A stretch of DNA of 64,000 bases from Lewinellaceae bacterium (GCA_020636375.1 JACJXZ010000014.1:1-64000); one strand, 5' to 3'. Positions 27,506-37,629 are shown, numbered from the stretch's first letter. Notes: generated by a model from the letters alone, not told the origin. Made by a program: numbers and translations.

Positions 27506-27883
27506 AATTTTTGTAACTATTTAGCTGGGCTAAGAGGCTTTTGCCACAAAGCTTGCCCGGCTCGCAGAGACGGGACACCAAGGCACAAAGTTTACCCGGC
27601 TGGCTAGTGCAGCCGGAACGAAGTTCGGGGGCAATTACTGGTTATTGGTTATTGCGCCCGACACTACTGTAAAGCGCTGGTTATTAATCAGTAACGATTA
27701 ACGGCATGTTGCTCCTGGCGGTGAAGTAACTCCCCCGTTATTTACTGCCGAAAGTACTAGACGGGATTGCACGAAGCCTTGGTGTAATCTTGGAGTCCGT
27801 CTGTTCAGCCGGATAAATTTTCGTGTCTTTGCGGCGATAAAACCGGATTAGGTGGCAGGTCACCTAAATAGTTGTAAAATTTT
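27506..27883. repeat. Class A element interrupted by a class B element
   Basis: Outer arms: AAATTTTTGTAACTATTTAG at 27506-27525 and, on the other strand, a 17/20 match ending about 27883. Inside these the arms continue with GCCACAAAG...GAGACGGGACACCAAGGCAC on the left and, in inverse orientation, GCCGCAAAGACACGAAAATT...ACACCAAGGCTTCGTGC on the right. The two halves are separated by the class B element at 27604-27760. No gene is seen in the 607-base gap 27351-27957. Confidence 0.65.
27604..27760. mobile_element. Class B small element, possibly MITE-like, nested in a class A repeat
   Basis: 157 bases beginning CTAGTGCAGCCGGAACGAAG and ending TTTACTGCCGAAAGTACTAG, so the termini are CTAGTGC and inverted CTAGTAC. 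The left internal word GGAACGAAGTTCGGGGGCAA and the right end recur at 33996 and 34239-34263, and parts recur at 50710-50736 and 59658-59690. No open frame. Mobility is inferred from nesting and repetition only. Confidence 0.55.
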
Positions 27884-27957
27884 GCAAACATTCATGAACG
27901 CGGTTTAAGATTCGGTGTTTATATGTCAGTTTAAAATTTTAACAAAATTTACTTGGC

Positions 27958-29589
27958 ATGAAAAACATTTTTTTACTGATTGCGCTTTTTTTGATGTTGA
28001 ACAACCATTTGATGAGCCAGATAGATTGTTCAACTGATTTTATTGTTACTCCTTCCTGTGCGGTTCCTTCCGGAGGGTTCACAGACATGACGGCTACATT
28101 CAATAATCCTGCGGTATTTGATGGTATTGGGCTGGATGGCTGTTATTGGATTGAGTGGAAAGTCAAGGGAGGAACAATTTTATTTGATCACGATGGAGAT
28201 GGAAATTTTGTCGATTATGGCTCTACCTTTTGTCATCTTGATGGAGGCGAATTCTGCGGCGTTAGTTTTTCCGGGTGCGGCTCTGAAGAGAGTTTTTTTG
28301 GACTAGAAACCACAGTCAATCCAATCACTTTGGTCACCACCTCCGTTTCTTCAACAGTACGAATACAATGGGATGAGGAGATATCTCCGGATTTCACCTA
28401 CGGGGTTACGGTAAAAATAAAAGTCCAGTCCAGTACTAAAATATCTTTCAAAATAAAAGAAAAAGAGGTTATCTCGCTATTACCTGGCTTTATTTCTCAG
28501 ACTTTTGAAAGTATTAAGATCAGCCTGAAAATTGGGAACAAAGCAGAAATTTGTAATAGGTTTATTCCCTTCACACCAGTGCCGAAGAAGGTTGAAGGCA
28601 TTACTGCGGTCAATACGAGTTGCGATAACAATGGTTCGAGACAATTTACAGTAGATTTCAGTGGTGAGCCATTGTGTAGCGCATCGACAGCTCCCGGGGG
28701 AGAAAGCTATTTGTTTTGGGAGCGTAAAGTCGGGTTTAGTTCTTTCGTATCACTTGGTAACGGGGGGGCAACCCGCACTATTGCAGATTTATCTACTACC
28801 CAACCACATACTATTAGGGTTACTCCAAAAGTAAGATATTGGGATAATGCCACAGGTCAGTATATTTCATATTCCGGCGAAGCCTTCGAAAAAGAATTCC
28901 CTGCTATACAAGGAAATACCTTTATTTATGGTCCGGAAGATGTATACCCCAATGGTAGTGACGTCTTCGGCACCTACTTTGAGCTGAACGGCCCGGTATC
29001 CGCCCCGGTATGGAGCATTACGCCTTCCGAGCTGGATGATCCTTATCATTTCCAGGTATCGCCCACAGGCAACAGTGTTGTCCTGTTCGAGCCTCCTGTT
29101 GGGGGTACTGCTACTATTTCTGTTACCGGTTTGAATACAGTCTGCAACAGCACGGTAATCCTGTCAAAAAACATTTGTATTCACGGAATTCCAAACGGCC
29201 CGAATAACAGCTCATGTCCGGCTGGTAGAGAGGGCGACGGAGACGTAGCTGGCCGGGCAGACGCGCCATCTTCCGGTACGGAGAAGCCGGATTTCATGTA
29301 CGCTGAATCGTTCCATTCCGCTAAAACCGGCTTATTAGACTTCGATGTTTTCCCGAATCTGGTTAAGGCGGGCGGACTAACTACGATCAGGCCCATAGTG
29401 CAAACTGAACACAGAAAGCCAGTAGCGGTGACTGTCTATGACATGCTTGGCAGGGTTTTGTATTCAAAAGCCAACCAGGACTTTTCCGGACTGGAGCCTA
29501 TACAAACGCATTCTTTCTCTCCAGGAATGTTCCTGGTTGAAGTTACAGACGGGAGAAGCAGAGTTGTAAAGAAAATAATCGTCCAATGA
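27958..29589 (+). CDS. T9SS-secreted protein of unknown function, AT-richer than its neighbours
   Basis: 543 residues with signal peptide MKNIFLLIALFLMLNNHLMSQ. No domain recognised in the body, which is beta-rich with several Cys residues (DCSTDF, FSGCGSEE). The C-terminus (FDVFPNLVKAGGLTTI ... VYDMLGRVLYSK ... FSPGMFLVEVTDG) is a type A T9SS sorting domain whose usual PNP is PNL. Codon use changes inside the gene: the first 330 or so codons favour A/T third positions, while from about 28960 on the sequence becomes GC-rich like the rest of the window. That suggests an acquired or recombined 5' part joined to a resident 3' end (inference). Confidence 0.8.
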   Translation: MKNIFLLIALFLMLNNHLMSQIDCSTDFIVTPSCAVPSGGFTDMTATFNNPAVFDGIGLDGCYWIEWKVKGGTILFDHDGDGNFVDYGSTFCHLDGGEFCGVSFSGCGSEESFFGLETTVNPITLVTTSVSSTVRIQWDEEISPDFTYGVTVKIKVQSSTKISFKIKEKEVISLLPGFISQTFESIKISLKIGNKAEICNRFIPFTPVPKKVEGITAVNTSCDNNGSRQFTVDFSGEPLCSASTAPGGESYLFWERKVGFSSFVSLGNGGATRTIADLSTTQPHTIRVTPKVRYWDNATGQYISYSGEAFEKEFPAIQGNTFIYGPEDVYPNGSDVFGTYFELNGPVSAPVWSITPSELDDPYHFQVSPTGNSVVLFEPPVGGTATISVTGLNTVCNSTVILSKNICIHGIPNGPNNSSCPAGREGDGDVAGRADAPSSGTEKPDFMYAESFHSAKTGLLDFDVFPNLVKAGGLTTIRPIVQTEHRKPVAVTVYDMLGRVLYSKANQDFSGLEPIQTHSFSPGMFLVEVTDGRSRVVKKIIVQ

Positions 29590-29608
29590 TTTAATTCCCG
29601 CTCACAAT

Positions 29609-29650
29609 AACCGGCAGGCGTCCCAGGAGATTTGCCGATGCCTGCCGGTT
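29609..29650. terminator. Bidirectional hairpin between convergent genes
   Basis: An 11-bp perfect stem AACCGGCAGGC/GCCTGCCGGTT with a 20-nt loop. It lies between the T9SS gene ending at 29589 and the glycosyltransferase gene ending at 29660. T-runs are weak on both sides. Confidence 0.5.
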
Positions 29651-29659
29651 ACCAATCCA

Positions 29660-30784
29660 TCACACCGCCTTCGCCACCATTTCCTCCTCCACCTGCTCCC
29701 CGATTACCCTTACCGCATGCGCCAACCCGTCCTCTTCCTGGAGGGCTTTGCCCATCATCCGGGCCTTGTACTGCATCGACAGGCGCAGGGCTTCTTCCAG
29801 GGCAGCCTCCAGCGAAGCGGCCGTCGGCGGTTCTTCGCTCCGGTGGATGCCGATGCCTTTGCCGGCGAGGATTTTTCCCCAGTTTTTGGCTTCCTGCCCG
29901 GAGGCGAACAGGATGCCGGGCACGCCCGCCCGGATGGCTGCCGGCAGTTTTTCGCAGTTCCGGTAGTGGACTACGGCGGCGCACTGCCCGAACAGCCACT
30001 CCTGAACCGGCGATTTGACATGGTAGATGTCGCGCCGGAGTACGCCCTCTTTATAATCGGCCCAGCCGGTGCAGAGGATGGCCCGGAACCCCATCTTTTC
30101 CGATAGCCCCTCCACCAGGTTCAGCAGGTAACTGCATTCGCTTTCCGGCGCCTGGCTGAAGTCGAAGAAAACCGGCCGGCCGCCGCGGAACAGCCAGTCG
30201 CCCAGGGCGGGGGAAGGGCCGCGCCCGGAGAGTATCCACTGCAGGCTGTCGGGGATAGCCCACTGGCCGGTGAAACGGAGGGCGGAGGCTGCGTTTTCTC
30301 CGCCGGCGAGCAGCTGCGGGCTGAAGTTGTAAAGAGTCGGAAGGCAGCTCCCGGCCCTGGGCCGGCGCCCCCGGATGCGGGAAGCGAGGCGGCTGAGCAA
30401 CCCTTTTTTATCCTCCAGGCTGGCGAATGCCTCTTCTGCCTGCAGCGCAATGCCCATCACCGGGCAGGGCAGGGGGCCGAGCGCCGGCAGGAGGGCAGGA
30501 TAAGGTTGGTGGATGGCCATCAGGCTGGAGGTTTCGGCCAGTTGGCGGATTTGCCGGAGCAGCGTGCCGGATTTGTGAGGCTTGATGTTTGATTTGCGAT
30601 TTTTGATTTTCGCGGGCACCTCTATCGGCTGGAAGCACAACCCCAGTTTCTTTGCCAGAGGCTGGAATTCCGGAGCGGCAGCCAGGCGGACGTGCCGGCC
30701 CTGCTGCTGCAGGCGGGCGCCGAGGGCGAGCATGTGATGGACATCTGTTTCGGCGCCAAGGGTCAAGAGGGTGATGGTTTTCAT
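29660..30784 (-). CDS. GT-B glycosyltransferase, UGT/MGT-like
   Basis: 374 residues. The N-terminus MKTITLLTLGAETDVHHMLALGARLQQQGRHVRLAA is the nucleotide-fold start of UDP-glucosyltransferase-like enzymes that act on lipids, sterols or macrolides. The C-terminal half has a PVFFDFSQAPE segment, AILCTGWADY, SPVQEWLFGQCAAVVHY and RAGVPGILFASGQEAKNWG, which line up with the donor-binding region of the family. It is somewhat short (relatives are about 400-430), and the usual acidic DQ donor motif appears as GQEAKNW, so donor use may differ. Acceptor unknown. Standalone gene, convergent with the T9SS gene. Confidence 0.8.
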   Translation of the reverse strand: MKTITLLTLGAETDVHHMLALGARLQQQGRHVRLAAAPEFQPLAKKLGLCFQPIEVPAKIKNRKSNIKPHKSGTLLRQIRQLAETSSLMAIHQPYPALLPALGPLPCPVMGIALQAEEAFASLEDKKGLLSRLASRIRGRRPRAGSCLPTLYNFSPQLLAGGENAASALRFTGQWAIPDSLQWILSGRGPSPALGDWLFRGGRPVFFDFSQAPESECSYLLNLVEGLSEKMGFRAILCTGWADYKEGVLRRDIYHVKSPVQEWLFGQCAAVVHYRNCEKLPAAIRAGVPGILFASGQEAKNWGKILAGKGIGIHRSEEPPTAASLEAALEEALRLSMQYKARMMGKALQEEDGLAHAVRVIGEQVEEEMVAKAV

Positions 30785-30910
30785 GATACTCCGGGTTTTG
30801 TGTGCTCTTTCGGGGAGGGAGGTGTTGCTCTTTCTTATATATTTCGCCGTTTCGGCAAATGTTACCCTCCTGGGAGCCTGATTCTGTTTATTTCTATGGA
30901 CAGATACCGG

Positions 30911-30947
30911 AAAAGTGGAGGTTACCCCTATGGGGTTAACACTTTTT
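30911..30947. terminator. Possible hairpin terminator in the 30.8-31.1 kb gap
   Basis: AAAAGTGGAGGTTACCCC pairs with GGGGTTAACACTTTT around a 3-nt loop, followed by T on the plus strand. It separates the glycosyltransferase and the ATPase, which point away from each other, so its purpose is unclear. The remainder of the 310-base gap shows only the operator listed next. Confidence 0.35.
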
Positions 30948-31058
30948 TAGCAAACGGGCCAATTTCCTCCAGGCGGTCACTTTTTGAAATGGGAGAATGA
31001 AGCAGAAAGCAGAAGCCGACATTTCATGAAAAAAGGAGGGTTGCATTTTTGCCTGGTT

Positions 31059-31095
31059 TTTTACAAATTTGGAATTCAATTCCAAATTTGTAAAA
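31059..31095. promoter_or_regulatory. 37-bp perfect palindrome at the ATPase start codon
   Basis: Arms of 18 bp (TTTTACAAATTTGGAATT) around a single central C. The last base of the right arm is the A of the ATPase ATG at 31095. It is most simply an operator for autoregulation. Inserted DNA with a terminal palindrome, or an RNA hairpin hiding the start codon, are alternatives. Confidence 0.7.
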
Positions 31096-32249
31096 TGATC
31101 CAACGGCAAGCGAAAGAAAAAATAGAGGATTTAGCCCGGCAATTCAAAGCTGTAGCCGTAATGGGGCCCCGTCAGAGCGGTAAAACGACCCTTACGCGCC
31201 TGTGTTTTCCGGAGAAAGCGTATGTCACGCTGGAAAATCCCAGCACTCGTTCCTTCGCATTGGAAGACCCGCAGGGTTTTTTAGACCAATACGAAAGCGG
31301 CGCAATCCTGGATGAGATACAGCGGGCACCGGACCTGCTTTCCTACCTGCAACAGCGCCTGGATGAAAGCGAGGAGCGGGGCAAGTACATCCTAACGGGG
31401 TCCAACAACCTGCTTTTGCTGGAAAAGATCACCCAGACATTGGCCGGAAGAGTGGCCTATCTGGAATTATTACCCCTTTCCATTGCTGAACTGAGATCGG
31501 TAGAGGGGGCGCTTTCCAGCTTGAACACCCATGTTCTAAAAGGCGGCTATCCTTCCATCCAGGCACAGGGTATTAATCCTGAAGACTGGTTTGCGGCCTA
31601 TGTGCGGACTTATGTGGAGCGCGATGTCAGGCAGGTTAGGAATGTCGAAAACCTGCTTCAGTTCGAGCGTTTGCTGGCATTATGCGCCGGGCGGGTCGGC
31701 CAACAACTCAACTACTCCAACCTGGCGGTCGAAACGGGCGTGGATATCAAAACCGTACAAGCCTGGCTGGGGGTGCTTCAGGCCAGCTACATCGTCTTTT
31801 TGCTGCCGCCTTTTTTCAGGAATTTCAATAAGCGGGTTACGAAAAGTCCTAAGCTTTATTTTTACGACACTGGCCTGGTCAGTTACCTGTTGAGGATACA
31901 GAATGCGGAAGCCCTGTTTCAGCACCCTTACCGGGGGGCTCTGTTCGAAAACCTGGTGGTGTCCGAGTTGTTGAAAAACCGGTTCAACCGGGGCCGGAGA
32001 TCCAACTTGTACTATTGGCGGGACAATGCCGGCCACGAAATCGACGTGGTTGTCGACAACGGGCTGGAAATGATCCCGATAGAAGCCAAGTCAGGAAGCA
32101 CCATCACCGGCGATTTCTTCAAAGGCCTGGCCTACTGGCAAAAATTGGCTGAAACCACACAAGGGATCGTGTTTTACGGAGGCGACGAGCCACAGGAACG
32201 CTCTACCGGCTTCAAAGTGGCCCCCTGGCGCACACTTGGGGAGTACTGA
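31095..32249 (+). CDS. AAA-family ATPase with DUF4143 domain
   Basis: 384 residues from the ATG at 31095; longer in-frame versions would be read through the palindrome. The AAA_14 domain has the Walker A loop GPRQSGKTTL near residue 23 and the Walker B-like ILDEIQRAPDL. The sensor segment is ILTGSNNLLLLEKI. The DUF4143 domain follows (LYFYDTGLVSYLL, RGALFENLVVSEL, YYWRDNAGHEIDVVV, PIEAKSG), which resembles a PD-(D/E)xK nuclease fold. These genes are very common and often multicopy in Bacteroidota; the biological role is not settled. It stands alone, with no toxin or partner gene next to it. Confidence 0.92.
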   Translation: MIQRQAKEKIEDLARQFKAVAVMGPRQSGKTTLTRLCFPEKAYVTLENPSTRSFALEDPQGFLDQYESGAILDEIQRAPDLLSYLQQRLDESEERGKYILTGSNNLLLLEKITQTLAGRVAYLELLPLSIAELRSVEGALSSLNTHVLKGGYPSIQAQGINPEDWFAAYVRTYVERDVRQVRNVENLLQFERLLALCAGRVGQQLNYSNLAVETGVDIKTVQAWLGVLQASYIVFLLPPFFRNFNKRVTKSPKLYFYDTGLVSYLLRIQNAEALFQHPYRGALFENLVVSELLKNRFNRGRRSNLYYWRDNAGHEIDVVVDNGLEMIPIEAKSGSTITGDFFKGLAYWQKLAETTQGIVFYGGDEPQERSTGFKVAPWRTLGEY

Positions 32250-32316
32250 GCCGGGGTGGCGGGTTGAAAATTGTCAGTTGCTCCCCGCCCTGTTCAACTT
32301 ATAACTTTCAACCCAG

Positions 32317-33795
<1,479 letters not shown>

Positions 33796-33987
33796 GTGTA
33801 AAAGTGTAAGTGGGTAAACGTGTAAATGATTCCGGTAGCCTGGCGTTTTTTACGCCGGCTGGTTCAAAGAAGTTGCGAAAATACAGGTTTTGGGCAGAAA
33901 GGTCAAACCGGGAGAGGAATTTGGTGGGAAGACTGGCCGAATTGGCTGAAGGGCAGGGAGGCATTAGCTACAGGGGCTGCCATCCTA

Positions 33988-34282
33988 ACGTGTTGGGAAC
34001 GAAGTTCCGGGGCAGTTGTTTGTTGTTGGTTATTGCCCATTCGCGGCCTCTAAGCCGTTGATTGCCAGCGAACAACCAAAAACGGCGGGTAGCCGTCTTA
34101 GGTTGGACAGGTTGACCGTTGTTTGTTGCTCGTTGCTCCGGAATCACACACCCTTGCAACTTATAGGCTGCCGGTGTTGTCCAGCCTTAGACGGATAGCC
34201 AAAATGGCATTTTGTTCCCGGCGGAAAAATAACTGCCCCATTATTTAGTGCCAACAGCACTAGCGTTGGACACGTTGATCGT
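33988..34282. mobile_element. Class B small element, longer copy
   Basis: Contains GGAACGAAGTTCCGGGGCAG at 33996-34015 and, at the other end, CCCCATTATTTAGTGCCAAC followed by AGCACTAG to 34263. The two ends also share an inverted GGGGCAGTTRTTT word, and outside that AACGTGTTGG and CAACGTGTCC-like sequence. No conserved protein frame. The rest of the 33796-34511 gap holds only short variants of the words TTGTTGGT and CAACGGTCAAC. Confidence 0.5.
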
Positions 34283-34511
34283 TGCCGGTTCTTCGGTACC
34301 AACCTGTTGCCCATTATTGGCTGCCAACCTTTGGAAACAGCAGACAACGGTCAACAATCAACGGCCAACTTGTTGGGGGTACGGCGGAGGCCCCGTACGC
34401 CGTACGCCAATGGGTTCCCACTCAGCCCACGTCATAGTACATAATTCCGGTCAGAAAATCCACCGAGAAACTATACTCCAATTCATCACGCTCAAACCTC
34501 ACATTATTTAA

Positions 34512-34571
34512 ATAATGATTATATTCATAACGATTACAAAAATAATGATTATATTTATAATCGTTACAAAA
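34512..34571. repeat. 30-bp tandem duplication
   Basis: Two copies of an AT-rich unit beginning ATAATGATTATATT and ending ACAAA, differing at a few positions. The second copy overlaps the end of the RluA reading frame. Confidence 0.6.
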
Positions 34572-35757
34572 GTAACGATACCATCTCCCCATCTCCCCAT
34601 CTCCCCGTCTCCCCATCTCCCGTCTCCCCATCTCCCCATCTCCCCGTCTCCCCATCTCCCCATCTCCCCCATCTCCCCGTCTCCCCATCTCCCCGTCTCC
34701 CCATCTCCCCGTCTCCCCGTCTCCCCATCTCCCGTCTCCCCGTCTCCCCGTCTCCCCATCTCCCCATCTCCCCGTCTCCCCATCTCCCCGTCTCCCCATC
34801 TCCCATCCGTCTCCCCATCTCCCCGTCTCCCCATCTCCCCGTCTCCCCATCCCCCATCTCCCTACCCCCTAAACTTCCCCACCTCCGCTCCGACCGGTCC
34901 AGGAAGCTTTGAAATTTCTGCGGGGCGTTTATCCGGAATTGCAGGCGTTCGCCGCTGGCGGGGTGTTGAAAGGACAGGCCCACCGCGCAGAGGAACAGCC
35001 CTTTGCCTTTCAGCAGGGGCCCATCCCCGGTATAGCGCGCATCGCCCAGGATCGGGCAGCCGATGCCTGCCAGGTGGATGCGCAGTTGGTGGGTGCGGCC
35101 GGTGAGGGGGTAGAGTTCGAGCCAGGACAGCCACCCTGCTTTGAGGGACCGGGCCTGCCGTAACAGCCGGAATTCAGTGTGGGCGTCCTGCCCGTCGACA
35201 GGGGCCCGGATTATTCCCGTCCTGGGGGCTTGCCCGGCCGTTATGGCCTGATAGGTTTTTTGCACTTCTTTTTCTGCGAACTGCCGGTAAAGGGAGAGGG
35301 AGGCGGCATGGGTTTTGGCCACGAGCAGCAAGCCGGAAGTGAGGGCGTCCAGTCGGTGGACGGGGCGGGGCCAGGGCAGGGCGCCTTCGGCAGGCGAAGG
35401 AGAGAGGTTGGATTGCAGGGCGTTCACCACCGTCCGGTATTGGTTGCCGCTGGTGGGCAGGCCGGCGGGCTTGTTGACCAGCGCGAGGTGTTCATCTTCG
35501 TAAATGACTTCCAGAGGCAGCTCCAGGGCCTTTGGCGGGTTGAGCGCCAGGCTCATCAGCTCGATGTGCTGGCCGGCCCGCACCCAGTCGCCGGTGTGCC
35601 CGGGGCGGCCATCGACGAATACGGCGCCGGCTTTGATGGCCTTTTTCATGCCCTTGCGGGAAGGGATGGCCCGGAACACCCGGGCTGCGTAGTCGCTCAG
35701 GCGTTCCCGGGGCGTTCCGGGGGGCACGGTGTGGCTTTCGAGAGGGGATGGAAGCAT
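34564..35757 (-). CDS. RluA-family pseudouridine synthase with a repeat-encoded C-terminal tail
   Basis: 397 residues from the ATG at 35757. An S4-like RNA-binding start (RLSDYAARVFRAIPSRKGMKKAIKAGAVFVDG) is followed by the catalytic domain with HRLDALTSGLLL (catalytic Asp), GRTHQLRIHLA and GCPILGDARY. This is the RluA/RluC group that modifies uridines in rRNA or tRNA; the target base cannot be assigned. The conserved fold ends around residue 300 (FLDRSERR). The last 90 or so residues, GDGETGRWGDGEMGRR-like, are entirely encoded by the octamer array at 34582-34862. They are not part of the family and probably result from loss of the normal stop. Confidence 0.9.
   Translation of the reverse strand: MLPSPLESHTVPPGTPRERLSDYAARVFRAIPSRKGMKKAIKAGAVFVDGRPGHTGDWVRAGQHIELMSLALNPPKALELPLEVIYEDEHLALVNKPAGLPTSGNQYRTVVNALQSNLSPSPAEGALPWPRPVHRLDALTSGLLLVAKTHAASLSLYRQFAEKEVQKTYQAITAGQAPRTGIIRAPVDGQDAHTEFRLLRQARSLKAGWLSWLELYPLTGRTHQLRIHLAGIGCPILGDARYTGDGPLLKGKGLFLCAVGLSFQHPASGERLQFRINAPQKFQSFLDRSERRWGSLGGREMGDGETGRWGDGEMGRRMGDGETGRWGDGEMGRWGDGETGRREMGRRGDGEMGRRGDGETGRWGRWGDGETGRWGDGETGDGETGRWGDGEMVSLLL
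34582..34862. repeat. Octamer tandem array (RTCTCCCC), about 35 units, inside coding sequence
   Basis: Units ATCTCCCC and GTCTCCCC alternate irregularly, with a few shortened by one base. Read on the minus strand the array encodes a repeated 8-residue period. Because 8 is not a multiple of 3, gain or loss of one unit changes the frame of everything after it. Confidence 0.92.
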
Positions 35758-35849
35758 GGTTTTATGTCTTTGGCCATCAAATTTTTTAAGGCTTGGGCAA
35801 GAGAGGTGAAATTTTGGCAATTTTATTTTGTGGCCGCAACTGCTTCTGA

Positions 35850-37421
35850 TCACCCCTTCAGCAACCGCACCCAATCCACCCCTTTTTTCACCTCCTCCGG
35901 CGTGGGCATCCGCCCGTCATGCATCAGCTCCTGGATGGCGCACGATTCCGCGTCGCGGAACAGGGAGAGCGTTGCCCGGATGGCGCCGTCCTTAACGTAG
36001 TGGACCAGGAAAGAATCGCCGTCGAGGTCGCCTTCTACGATGGTTTCGTCGTAGTCTTTTACATGGCCGACATAACCCAGCACTTTGTCCTGCTGAGCGG
36101 ACCAGAAGAAGGGCACGGCCTGGTATTTCAGCCGGGCGCCCGCCATGTTCATGCCGGCGACGCGCCCCTGCTGGCAGGCCACCTTCCAGTGTTCAATCCG
36201 TGCCGGTTCGCCCCGGTAGGGGTAGTGGGCAATGTCGCCGGCGGCGTAGATGTCCGGGGCGGCCTGCAGGTATTCGTCCACGCGGATGCCGCCGTCCTGC
36301 TCGGTTTCGAGGCTGTCCAGGAAGCCGGTGGCGGGCTGTACGCCTATGCCTGCCAGCACGAGGTTGGCCGTCAGTTGGCTGCCGTCGTCCAGCTCGAGGG
36401 TAGATACGTCGCCCTGGGTATAGATTTGTTTAACTTTCCGGCCGAGGCGGAACTGTACGCCGGCCTCTTCGTGCCACTTGCGGATGCGCTGCCCCACGGC
36501 CTTGCCCCAGATGCGGGCGAAGGGTACTTCCTCCGGCGCAACCACCGTCACCTCGCAGTCGAGGTGTTTCAGGCTCATGGCGCATTCCAGTCCGATAAAG
36601 GAACTGCCGACGATGGCCACTTTATCGGCCCCCCTGCCCAGCTCGCGCAGTTCACGGCTGTCGCGCAGGGAGCGCAGCGTGCGCACATTTGAGGAGCCGG
36701 CGCCGCGTACCGATAGCTGCCGGGGCGTGGCGCCCGTAGCGATCAGCAGTTTGTCGTAGGCCAGCGGCTCTCCTTTTTCAAAGTGGATCTTTTTGCCGCC
36801 GGTATCCACTTTGTTCACCCGGTGGCCTTTGAGCAAGGTGATGTCGTGTTCTTTGTAAAAACTTTCCGGGCGCAGGGGCATCCACGCTTCCGGCGCTTCG
36901 CCCTGCAGGTATTCCTTGCTGCAGTTGGGGCGGTCGTAGGGCAGTTCCTCCTCGGCGTTGATCAGGGCAATGCGGCCGGTGAAGCCGGCTTCGCGCATCC
37001 CTTCGGCGGCGTAGGCAGCGGCGGCGCCCCCGCCGATGATGGCGTAGGATTTCCCGTTGGCCGGCTCGGGGCGGGCCAGGATGTTGGGGACGCGGTCCGG
37101 GCTGTCGCCGGGCACCCGGACGATGACGTCCTCGCCTTCGATCCGCAGGTCGTAGGTGGGCAGGCCGTCGATGCCGCAGGCCTCCAGGTGGCGGCCGGTC
37201 TTGACGTCGAAGCAGGCGTGGTGCCAGGGGCAGACCAGCCGCCGGCCGTTGAGCACGCCGTCGGCCAGGGACGCGCCGTAGTGGGTGCATTTGCCGTAGA
37301 GGGCGTAGAATTTGCCATCCACTTTGGCGAGCAGGACATCGGTTTCGCCGACTTTGGCGGATTTCATCCCGCCGTTTTCAAGATCGGATATTTTGGCAAC
37401 AGTTGCTTCCTGGTAGGACAT
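35850..37421 (-). CDS. Rieske-type FAD-dependent pyridine nucleotide oxidoreductase (AIF-like)
   Basis: 523 residues. The N-terminal Rieske domain (about 1-105) has CTHYGASLADG and CPWHHACF, giving the Cys-x-His and Cys-x2-His cluster ligands. A pyridine nucleotide-disulfide oxidoreductase follows: FAD loop IIGGGAAAAYAAEGMRE, NAD loop VAIVGSSFIGLECAM, and the second FAD motif IYAAGDIAHYP. A C-terminal reductase domain follows (from PFFWSAQQDKV). Such proteins move electrons from NAD(P)H to a partner; some work with dioxygenases or as ferredoxin-like reductases. No oxygenase is next to it, so the partner is unknown. No signal peptide; cytosolic. Confidence 0.93.
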   Translation of the reverse strand: MSYQEATVAKISDLENGGMKSAKVGETDVLLAKVDGKFYALYGKCTHYGASLADGVLNGRRLVCPWHHACFDVKTGRHLEACGIDGLPTYDLRIEGEDVIVRVPGDSPDRVPNILARPEPANGKSYAIIGGGAAAAYAAEGMREAGFTGRIALINAEEELPYDRPNCSKEYLQGEAPEAWMPLRPESFYKEHDITLLKGHRVNKVDTGGKKIHFEKGEPLAYDKLLIATGATPRQLSVRGAGSSNVRTLRSLRDSRELRELGRGADKVAIVGSSFIGLECAMSLKHLDCEVTVVAPEEVPFARIWGKAVGQRIRKWHEEAGVQFRLGRKVKQIYTQGDVSTLELDDGSQLTANLVLAGIGVQPATGFLDSLETEQDGGIRVDEYLQAAPDIYAAGDIAHYPYRGEPARIEHWKVACQQGRVAGMNMAGARLKYQAVPFFWSAQQDKVLGYVGHVKDYDETIVEGDLDGDSFLVHYVKDGAIRATLSLFRDAESCAIQELMHDGRMPTPEEVKKGVDWVRLLKG

Positions 37422-37525
37422 GGTGTGGGAGTTTGGTTTGGTTCGTAAATAGAAGGCGAAAAGGGGCGGAGATGTTTATTGCTGTGTTGGGGAGGTATGC
37501 CGGATGGGGTAAGTGTATGTAAGTG

Positions 37526-37629
37526 CATTGGTGTATTTGTGCATTTGTGCATTTGTGAGGGAGCCTGTGGGCTGGGTAGCCGACCGATTCCGGTGCCAAC
37601 GCATACACAAATGCACCAATACACCAATG
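37526..37629. repeat. Class D intergenic inverted repeat
   Basis: Arms CATTGGTGTATTTGTGCATT... (37526-37549) and the complement at 37606-37629 match at 22 of 24 positions. The arms are themselves made of repeated words such as TTTGTGCA. The word CACCAATACAC also occurs near 18945 and GTGCATTGGTG near 20257, on either side of egtB. Confidence 0.7.

Noticed and set aside
34422..34850. Separate Gly/Asp/Arg-rich proteins in the octamer array
   Set aside because: All are readings of the same octamer repeat; only the frame fused to the RluA gene has a reason to be translated.
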